Source: Clostridia bacterium (GTDB lineage Bacteria; Bacillota_A; Clostridia; Christensenellales; UBA1750). Taken from it: a stretch of DNA of 5,598 nucleotides. The number at the start of each line of letters is the position of its first letter. Position 1 is the first letter of the stretch. This document shows positions 1 through 5,334 of this stretch, one piece after another. A program made the position numbers and the translations under genes. The notes below the pieces were generated by a model, which saw only the letters and a program-made list of their open reading frames with translations, was not told where the DNA came from and ran no database searches. The stretch is from contig JAFPSR010000060.1 of assembly GCA_017413675.1 (NCBI GenBank), positions 1-5,598 of the forward strand, written 5' to 3'.

Positions 1-2433
1 GCCGGTGCTTTTGTGGATGAGGAGAAAGGGATCCGGTTGCCGCATGTGGCCGGTACGATCACCAACCTGGACGGCCCCAGCATCACACGGTCGCTGCTTT
101 CCATCCAGAGTGAACTCCGGCGCAGGCAGGCGATCTTCAATGAAGCCAAGCGAATCTCCAACGAAGGGACGCTCGACATCTATGATTACCAGAAACTGTA
201 CCGGCGCGGCATTGTGAAAGAACCGCTGCCTCACCTGTTCATTATTTCGGATGAATTTGCAGAACTGAAAACGCAGCAGCCCGAGTTTATGGAACAGTTG
301 ATCAGCGCAGCCCGTATCGGCCGAAGCTTGGGCGTTCATCTGATCCTGGCGACGCAGAAACCCAGTGGTGTCGTTGACGACCAGATCTGGTCCAACAGCC
401 GTTTCCGTGTCTGCCTGAAAGTACAGGAAAAATCAGACAGTATGGATATGATCAAGCGTCCCGATGCGGCGGCGCTTTCGGATACCGGCCGGTTCTACCT
501 GCAGGTCGGTTTCAATGAGTTCTTTGATCTCGGCCAGTCGGCCTGGTGCGGTGCGCCCTATGTGCCATCCGACCGTCCGATCCGCGAAAAGGACAACAGT
601 ATCCGCGTCATCGATACGCTGGGCAGAACCCGTACCGAGGTCAAACCCAAGAATACGAACCTGACCGGCAACGAAGTCAAGCAGGTGGTAGCCCTGGTCA
701 AGTATCTTTCCGATATCGCAGAGGAAGAGAACATCCATGTGCGCCAGCTCTGGCTGCCCCCGATCCCCGCATCGATCTTTATCGATGAACTGGAAACGAA
801 GTACGGGTACCAGTCAGAATCCTTCCGCCTCAACCCGGTTCTGGGAGAATACGACGACCCGTTCAACCAGGAACAGCACCTGTTGACATTGCCGCTTTCC
901 GACGAAGGCCATACCATCGTATACGGCTCTACCGGCAGCGGTACCGAGGAACTTCTGGGGACCCTGACCTGGTCCATCCTGCACCATCACGGGGCGGACG
1001 AGGTTCAGCTCTACATCCTGGATTTCGGTGCGGAAACCCTGGGTGCCTTCCGTGCGGCCCCGCAGGTGGGCGATGTGATCTTCTCCAACGAAGAAGAAAA
1101 GGTTGAGAACCTGTTCCGGATGCTCAGCGAGGAGTGCGACAAGCGCCGCAAGGCCTTTGCGCCGTTTGGCGGCAACTATCGTGCCTATGTGGAACGCAGC
1201 GGGGAGAAACCGCATGAGATCGTCGTGATGATCAACAACTATGCGGCATTCTCGGACCTGTATGAGAATCTGGAAGATACACTTTCTTCTCTGACAAGGG
1301 AAAGCCGCAAGTACGGCATCTACTTTGTAATGACGGCAGCTGCAGGAAATGCGGTGCGTTACCGCCTGCAGCAGAACTTCAGCCAGATGCTGGTCCTGCA
1401 GATGAATGATCCTTCCGACTATGTCGGCATCCTGGGACAGACCGAGGGCATCGTGCCTTCGCATTTCACCGGACGCGGCATCTTCCGGCGCGGGCAGGTT
1501 TATGAGTTCCAGACCGCAAGGCCGGCGGATGTAGAGGATGATATGGAGCTTTATCGCGAGTATTCCGAAAAACTCGCTGCGGAAAGCCCGGTAAGCGCCC
1601 GCCGTGTACCGACACTTCCCGATCGGGTGACGTTGGAATATGTGGAAGAAGAACTGACGGGACCGGATCACCTGCCGGTTGGTCTGGAGAGGGAGAACCT
1701 TTCCGTGGTAACGGTCGACCTGCAAAAACCGATTGTCAGCACGATCTACGCGCAGCAGGCATCCTCGCTGCCGAAGTTTGTGTCTTCCGTATCCTCCCTG
1801 CTGGGACAGACCGGGGCAATCGTAAGAGTGCTGGACCCGGATGATATGGTGCCGGATGGGGATTACGAACGGTATACGGAGGATCTGGACAATATAGTTA
1901 CTTCTCTCTTCATGGATGTTGTTACGCGCAACAACGAGTACAAGGATGCAGGCATGGATCTGTCCGTACTGGAGGGATATGACGAACTGTATTATGTGAT
2001 CTTCAGCATGAAGAGCCTGCAGGACAGGCTTTCCGAGGATCCCCTGGATAAACTGAAAGTGCTTCTGGAGAAGACGGAAGCGATTTACAAAATCCACTTT
2101 ATCATCGCGGAGGAAATCGGCCTGATACGGTCCTACTCGGCTCAGACCTGGTTCCGCCGCCTGGTCCCCGGCAATGACGGGATTTGGGTAGGAGACGGAC
2201 TGTATGACCAGTTTACCCTGAAACTTGCGCAGCCCCGAACCTCTTCCGAAACCGTCGGCGACAGTTTCGGCTATGTCGTAAAGAGCGGGCGGGAGCAGCT
2301 GGTGAAGCTGGTGGATCTGGAATCCGAAGAGATAGATTTCAGTTTCGAGGATGATTATGGAACGGAAGAGGACGACGATGATTTCGATGTCCTGGAGGAA
2401 ACAAATGGCGAGGGGGTAGACGAGGATGAATAA
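1..2433 (+). CDS. essC: EssC/YukBA, type VII secretion motor ATPase, C-terminal ~810 residues (5' end outside window)
   Basis: This is the membrane-anchored FtsK/SpoIIIE-family ATPase that powers T7SSb export and recognises WXG100 substrates. The frame is open from base 1, so the GTG at 13 is an internal codon, not a start. The window opens in the first ATPase domain, after its Walker A. It reads LPHVAGTITNLDG (37-75), then Walker B LFIISDEFAEL with Asp-Glu at 250-255, then LATQKPSGVVDDQIWSNSRF (346-405); these are hallmark EssC stretches. The second domain has a P-loop relic GSTGSGTEE (925-951), where the Lys-Ser/Thr pair is Thr-Glu, and its Walker B ends in Asn-Asn (1234-1239). The third domain, about 1640-2300, shows no P-loop that I can see. 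The protein ends in a strongly acidic tail (about 2320-2433). No frameshift is seen. EssC is usually about 1450-1500 residues, so roughly 650 are missing upstream. Family identification is very secure; the biochemical state of the second and third domains is inferred. Confidence 0.97.
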   Translation, partial: AGAFVDEEKGIRLPHVAGTITNLDGPSITRSLLSIQSELRRRQAIFNEAKRISNEGTLDIYDYQKLYRRGIVKEPLPHLFIISDEFAELKTQQPEFMEQLISAARIGRSLGVHLILATQKPSGVVDDQIWSNSRFRVCLKVQEKSDSMDMIKRPDAAALSDTGRFYLQVGFNEFFDLGQSAWCGAPYVPSDRPIREKDNSIRVIDTLGRTRTEVKPKNTNLTGNEVKQVVALVKYLSDIAEEENIHVRQLWLPPIPASIFIDELETKYGYQSESFRLNPVLGEYDDPFNQEQHLLTLPLSDEGHTIVYGSTGSGTEELLGTLTWSILHHHGADEVQLYILDFGAETLGAFRAAPQVGDVIFSNEEEKVENLFRMLSEECDKRRKAFAPFGGNYRAYVERSGEKPHEIVVMINNYAAFSDLYENLEDTLSSLTRESRKYGIYFVMTAAAGNAVRYRLQQNFSQMLVLQMNDPSDYVGILGQTEGIVPSHFTGRGIFRRGQVYEFQTARPADVEDDMELYREYSEKLAAESPVSARRVPTLPDRVTLEYVEEELTGPDHLPVGLERENLSVVTVDLQKPIVSTIYAQQASSLPKFVSSVSSLLGQTGAIVRVLDPDDMVPDGDYERYTEDLDNIVTSLFMDVVTRNNEYKDAGMDLSVLEGYDELYYVIFSMKSLQDRLSEDPLDKLKVLLEKTEAIYKIHFIIAEEIGLIRSYSAQTWFRRLVPGNDGIWVGDGLYDQFTLKLAQPRTSSETVGDSFGYVVKSGREQLVKLVDLESEEIDFSFEDDYGTEEDDDDFDVLEETNGEGVDEDE

Positions 2434-2677
2434 GATCCTGGTGGAAGTCTTTATCCCGTCCATACGGGAAACCTTCGAGGTATACATCCCGGTAGACAGT
2501 CGGGTCAGTGAGATTCTGACACTGATTGAACAGGCAGCGCAGGAACTGACCGGCGGGGCTTTCCTGCCGGACCGGCAGGTTGTTCTTTGTGAGAGGAACA
2601 GCGGGATGGTGTACAACATCAATATGACCGTGGAACAGGTAGGCCTAAAGAATGGGTCTCAGCTCTTGATTATGTAA
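2426..2677 (+). CDS. esaB: YukD/EsaB ubiquitin-like T7SSb protein
   Basis: This is an 83-residue protein of the YukD/EsaB type, a small cytoplasmic beta-grasp (ubiquitin-like) component of Firmicutes type VII systems; family members are about 80 residues. The expected pattern is visible: two N-terminal strands (LVEVFI, then TFEVYIPVD), a helix (about 26-41, VSEILTLIEQAAQEL), a Gly-Gly turn at 43-44, and a closing VEQVGLKNGSQLLIM strand that ends right at the C-terminus, as in other YukD proteins. It lacks the free C-terminal Gly-Gly needed for conjugation, as is normal in this family. The ATG lies inside the last codons of essC (8 nt overlap), with an AGGGGG ribosome site at 2411-2416 within essC, so translation is probably coupled. 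EsaB is known to affect T7 secretion, but its exact mechanism is unsettled. Identification rests on size, predicted fold and position next to essC. Confidence 0.9.
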   Translation: MNKILVEVFIPSIRETFEVYIPVDSRVSEILTLIEQAAQELTGGAFLPDRQVVLCERNSGMVYNINMTVEQVGLKNGSQLLIM

Positions 2678-2698
2678 CAGGAAACAAAATGTGGTCCC

Positions 2699-2723
2699 AA
2701 GGAGGGAAATAGATGGCAAAGAT
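2699..2723 (+). repeat. Translation-start repeat, copy 1 (WXG100 gene)
   Basis: This 25-nt segment covers the ribosome site, spacer and first codons (Met-Ala-Lys plus part of Ile) of the WXG100 gene. It matches 3162-3187 except for one inserted A in the Shine-Dalgarno stretch and one T/C change in the spacer. The match runs beyond coding constraint into the untranslated leader, which supports duplication of a whole gene with its start signal. Confidence 0.75.
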
Positions 2724-3015
2724 AATTCGCGTGGATCCGGGCCGTTTGGAAACAGCTGCATCCAGGTTGGATGGACAGGCTGCAGAGTACCGAAGACTGT
2801 ATGAACAGCTCTATACGGAAGTGGAATCCATGTCCGGAGCCTGGCAGGGTGCCGACAACCTGGCCTTTACCGGGCAGATCGAAGGCTTCCGTGAAGACTT
2901 CCAGGCAATGTATACCTTGATGATGCAATATTCCGAATTTCTAAAGAATAGTGCAGCGACCTACCGGGAGACACAGGCAGAGGTAGTTGCACAGGCTAAA
3001 AAACTATTCAACTGA
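2713..3015 (+). CDS. esxA: WXG100 protein, EsxA/YukE-like core T7SS substrate
   Basis: This 100-residue protein has the complete WXG100 signature: two long amphipathic helices joined by a Trp44-Gln45-Gly46 turn in GAWQGADNLAF, with the conserved Phe at W+8. Such proteins form four-helix-bundle dimers and leave the cell through the EssC motor. In mycobacterial relatives a C-terminal YxxxD/E motif is the export signal; here the matching segment is Y84-R-E-T-Q88, a near match with Gln in the last place. The start is fixed by a strong AAGGAGG ribosome site at 2699-2705, 7 nt from the ATG. It lies 35 nt after esaB on the same strand. Its start region is nearly identical to that of the gene at 3177, and the two proteins align, so they look like tandem paralogues. 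The esxA symbol reflects family and context; strict orthology with staphylococcal EsxA is not established. Confidence 0.95.
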   Translation: MAKIIRVDPGRLETAASRLDGQAAEYRRLYEQLYTEVESMSGAWQGADNLAFTGQIEGFREDFQAMYTLMMQYSEFLKNSAATYRETQAEVVAQAKKLFN

Positions 3016-3161
3016 AGACATACGAAAAGGCTGGAAGGGGAAAATACTTAGCGTGTGGGAACCTTCTGCTCGCGACATCTTCTTTTCAGTAATGCTGATC
3101 AGTTTAACCAACTGGAAATATGAAAATCCAGAACAGTCCGGACAGACTGTATTGGATGGTA

Positions 3162-3187
3162 AAGGAAGGGAAACAGATGGCAAAGAT
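3162..3187 (+). repeat. Translation-start repeat, copy 2; ribosome site that fixes the 3177 start
   Basis: This 26-nt segment is the second copy of the start region at 2699-2723. It contains AAGGAAGGG at 3162-3170, followed by a 6-nt spacer and the ATG at 3177. This strong ribosome site, and the Met-Ala-Lys-Ile beginning shared with the WXG100 protein, decide the start at 3177 over the in-frame ATG at 3120, which has no good ribosome site. Confidence 0.75.
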
Positions 3188-3476
3188 TAAAGTTTCACCG
3201 ACAAATCTTAAGTCCACGGCAAAAAAGATTGAAAAAGACATCAGTGAATACGAAACGATTTATCAGAAGATGGTTACCCTGATTGATTCCAACCAGGGCG
3301 GTTTTGACCAGGCGACACTGGCGGCTCTGCAGGAATCCTGCCGGAGAATGGAAAGCAAGTTCAAGGAAATGAAAGATTATCTGGCAAAGATCACACTGGT
3401 GATCCAGCGGGTCGCTTCCGCTTATGAAAAAGCCAATTCGGAAATCAGAACAACCAGTTCCAATATCAACGTTTAG
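3177..3476 (+). CDS. WXG100-like small helical protein with degenerate turn (Phe-Asp-Gln), EsxB-like paralogue
   Basis: This 99-residue, mostly helical protein has the length and helix-turn-helix layout of WXG100 proteins but no WXG motif. Aligned with the WXG100 product at 2713 with a single one-residue gap after Met-Ala-Lys-Ile, it shares V, P, L, A, the E-Y pair at 24-25, Y29, the turn and a C-terminal Tyr (Y83 against Y84). The turn reads GGFDQA where the paralogue has GAWQGA, so Trp became Phe43. A frame extended to the ATG at 3120 would add 19 residues with no counterpart in the paralogue and no good ribosome site; I reject it. It could be the non-identical partner of a heterodimer with the WXG100 protein, or a Lap-type partner of the effector encoded 0.5 kb downstream; both roles are inference. 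That it is a real gene is well supported by its ribosome site and homology. Confidence 0.87.
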   Translation: MAKIKVSPTNLKSTAKKIEKDISEYETIYQKMVTLIDSNQGGFDQATLAALQESCRRMESKFKEMKDYLAKITLVIQRVASAYEKANSEIRTTSSNINV

Positions 3477-3491
3477 GGAGGCCGGAAAAGT

Positions 3492-3845
3492 ATGTCGAAC
3501 AATAACCTGAAGACCCCTATACAGCATGCGGCCGGGACAGCGGGCGGGGTTGTCGTGCAGATCAACCAGGCCCGGATTCAGGCAGTCAGAGCACAGATTG
3601 ACGGATATACCAAACAGTTGGGAGTACAGCTGAAATCCATCCAGAACGATGTGAATTCCATCAAAAGTGACTGGGAAACTTCTGCTGCGGATCAGTTTAT
3701 CCAGGAAGCGGGCAAGAGGATCAAGGATGTCCAGGTGGAAAACGACACAATTGAAAAGAACGTGAAAACCTTCCTGGAAGAGATCCTGGAAAAATTCGCA
3801 GAGACGGAAGCCCAACTGATCAAGAACGCAGACCTTTTCAAGTAA
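3492..3845 (+). CDS. WXG100-superfamily small protein with Trp-Glu-Thr turn and N-terminal extension
   Basis: This 117-residue protein is predicted to be two long helices around the turn SDWETSAADQF, with Trp61 and the conserved aromatic Phe69 at W+8, exactly the spacing seen in the WXG100 protein at 2713. The Gly of WXG is Thr here. Compared with that protein it has about 17 extra N-terminal residues, containing AGTAGG (14-19). The C-terminal FAETEAQL (102-109) resembles YRETQAEV in the WXG100 protein and may be the export-signal region. It starts 15 nt after the previous stop, with GGGAGG (3476-3481) reusing the G of that TAG codon as ribosome site, so co-translation is likely. Its place directly before the large effector-like gene fits the small helical LXG-partner (Lap) proteins known from T7SSb toxin operons. 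Family membership is well supported; the partner role is inferred. Confidence 0.87.
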   Translation: MSNNNLKTPIQHAAGTAGGVVVQINQARIQAVRAQIDGYTKQLGVQLKSIQNDVNSIKSDWETSAADQFIQEAGKRIKDVQVENDTIEKNVKTFLEEILEKFAETEAQLIKNADLFK

Positions 3846-3958
3846 ACCATAACGAAAGATTCGGCCTTTGCCGGGGCGGAGCGTATTTTGCGGGAAGGCA
3901 TCCGGGCAAGGAGAATCATTTGCAGGAAGCATGAAATAAAACGCAGGTAGGTGCAAAT

Positions 3959-5266
3959 ATGAGTGATCTGAATATTGCAGTAGCCAACAGCATAGTCACT
4001 GCCCGGAACAATATGGGACAGGCAGCGCGGGGCCTGGGCAGCCTTTTTACATATCTGACTTCAAAGATGTTGTGCGGAGCGACCGCATCCATAGCCGCCA
4101 ATGGCCAGAAGAGCATCCAGCTTCTGGAATCTGCCTATCAGGATCTGAACGACGCGGCAACGGTAGCCTATGCGCTCGCAGATACCCGAAAGAAATATAC
4201 GGGGACACTGCGCGTGAAGTACAGTGTGGCACTGTCGCTGAACGCATTAAGGTATACTGCCGTGGATACGGACGGAATCCAGGCACAAAACAAGGTACTG
4301 AATGACAACCTGGCTGTCCTGCAGGATGTGGTGGACAAACTGAAAGCGGCCCGTACCCAGGTGTCTTCCGTCCGGGCGCTCAAGCAGCTTGTTGGTTCCT
4401 TCGTCGGTTTGGAATTGATTATGGGCATGCATAATATCGCCAAAACGATATTGGTGAATGCGGCCGTTAAGCGGACAGTGGAAAAACTGGACAGCGCACT
4501 GAAGAAGATCAGCAGGGTCTGTTCCTATCTGGGAAAACTGTGCCTGAAGATCCTGATGAAAGTGTTGGATTTCGAGAAAATAGAAGCGCAGGCCAAACTG
4601 TCGCTCTATCGGTCAGTATTGACGCGGAGTGCCCTGATCCAGAATGAAGCCATGGCCAGGGCGGATAACGGCAAGACGGTGCAGGCGCTGGAAAAGGCAC
4701 AGGCAGAATATAAAGCGCTCTATGGAGTGGAATCCGCCGAGATTGCCGCGGAGATCGCCCGGATTAAAAAACTGTCCGGAACGGAAAAAATCCATCTGCA
4801 GGCATCCATGGGCCCCAGCACATGGAATCAGCATCAATATGAAGGCAACGGAAAGAGCGGCATGTGCTGCGCGACAGCCTATGCGATCGGACTGTCCATC
4901 ATCCGGGGAGGAACTTATAATCCCGGGAAATACCATTATGGGAAAAACGGTGGATGTACCCATTACAATGACGGCGGGGTCGGAAATTATCAGGGAGTGA
5001 ATTACACCAAAATTTATGACGCTCTGAAAAACGGGAAACCGACCATGTACCATTACAAATACGACTATAAGGGTAAAGACGGAAAAATGCACCACAGCCA
5101 GCACTGGGTTCTGATTAACGGGATCCGGGAAGGTGCTGACCCCAAGAACCTGAAACCCGGGGATTTTACGGCGATTGACCCGGGCTACGGGAAAGAATAC
5201 AGCCTGGACAAAATACTGGGCCGGCATACCAGCAGGCCTGCCGGCATGAAGATCTTTACCAACTAA
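3959..5266 (+). CDS. Putative T7SS effector: helical LXG-like N-terminus plus C-terminal C39/papain-like cysteine peptidase domain
   Basis: This 435-residue protein has two parts. Residues 1-275 are almost entirely helical and Ala/Leu/Lys-rich, with a Leu38-Cys39-Gly40-Ala turn where WXG and LXG proteins carry their motif, and amphipathic to hydrophobic stretches at about 140-170 and 186-203. There is no signal peptide. Residues 280-435 change character (rich in Gly, Tyr, His) and carry the ordered motifs of a C39-like papain-fold peptidase: MCCATAYAIGLSII with Cys303 (codon 4865-4867) in the place of CGPxA, QHWVLINGI with His382 (5102-5104), and FTAIDPGYG with Asp407 (5177-5179). Gln291 or Gln293 could supply the oxyanion hole. 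The intervening 79 residues hold a Tyr/Gly/His-rich segment with Cys333. The ribosome site is weak (AGGTAGGTG, 3945-3953) after a 113-nt leader. Gene order makes it a likely secreted toxin of the upstream system, but I cannot exclude a processing peptidase. Substrate unknown. Confidence 0.88.
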   Translation: MSDLNIAVANSIVTARNNMGQAARGLGSLFTYLTSKMLCGATASIAANGQKSIQLLESAYQDLNDAATVAYALADTRKKYTGTLRVKYSVALSLNALRYTAVDTDGIQAQNKVLNDNLAVLQDVVDKLKAARTQVSSVRALKQLVGSFVGLELIMGMHNIAKTILVNAAVKRTVEKLDSALKKISRVCSYLGKLCLKILMKVLDFEKIEAQAKLSLYRSVLTRSALIQNEAMARADNGKTVQALEKAQAEYKALYGVESAEIAAEIARIKKLSGTEKIHLQASMGPSTWNQHQYEGNGKSGMCCATAYAIGLSIIRGGTYNPGKYHYGKNGGCTHYNDGGVGNYQGVNYTKIYDALKNGKPTMYHYKYDYKGKDGKMHHSQHWVLINGIREGADPKNLKPGDFTAIDPGYGKEYSLDKILGRHTSRPAGMKIFTN

Positions 5267-5278
5267 CCGAAAGGCTGT

Positions 5279-5300
5279 TTCCCTGCGGCGCAGCAGGGAA
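5279..5300 (+). other. Stem-loop between effector gene and downstream acidic gene
   Basis: This is a perfect 8-bp inverted repeat, TTCCCTGC (5279-5286) and GCAGGGAA (5293-5300), with a 6-nt loop, beginning 12 nt after the effector stop codon. No T-run follows, so it is not a typical intrinsic terminator. It may be an mRNA-processing or stability element that sets the ratio of the two products, or a weak attenuator. The function is inferred only. Confidence 0.55.
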
Positions 5301-5334
5301 GACGGAATGATTCAGAAAAAGAGGCAGAAACAGT

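Noticed and set aside
814..2622. Long open frame (602 codons) on the - strand opposite essC and esaB
   Set aside because: It lies in the complementary codon register of essC, so it stays open simply because essC avoids TTA, CTA and TCA codons. The predicted protein matches nothing I recognise, while the + strand is unmistakably EssC.
3098..3124. Possible promoter (TGATCA, 17 nt, TATGAA) before the 3177 gene
   Set aside because: It matches only three of six and four of six consensus bases; I cannot separate it from chance.
3120..3176. Upstream in-frame ATG extending the 3177 gene by 19 residues
   Set aside because: It has no good ribosome site, and the extra residues have no counterpart in the WXG100 paralogue; the ATG at 3177 has a strong site and the matching Met-Ala-Lys-Ile start.
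2987..3190. Possible 67-residue protein on the + strand spanning the gap between the WXG genes
   Set aside because: It overlaps both neighbours out of frame, has no ribosome site, and its end merely rereads the start region of the next gene.
3195..3956. 253-codon open frame on the - strand opposite the two small WXG-like genes
   Set aside because: It has the same codon register as both + strand genes, with the same avoidance of TTA/CTA/TCA; the + strand frames have ribosome sites and family similarity.
3846..3958. Possible terminator or regulatory hairpin in the effector leader (CGGC 3862-3865 with GCCG 3870-3873)
   Set aside because: It has only a 4-bp stem and no T-run; other pairings in this stretch are equally short.
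4613..5227. 204-codon open frame on the - strand opposite the peptidase domain
   Set aside because: It is a complementary-register shadow of the 435-residue gene; the + strand carries the ordered Cys/His/Asp motifs.
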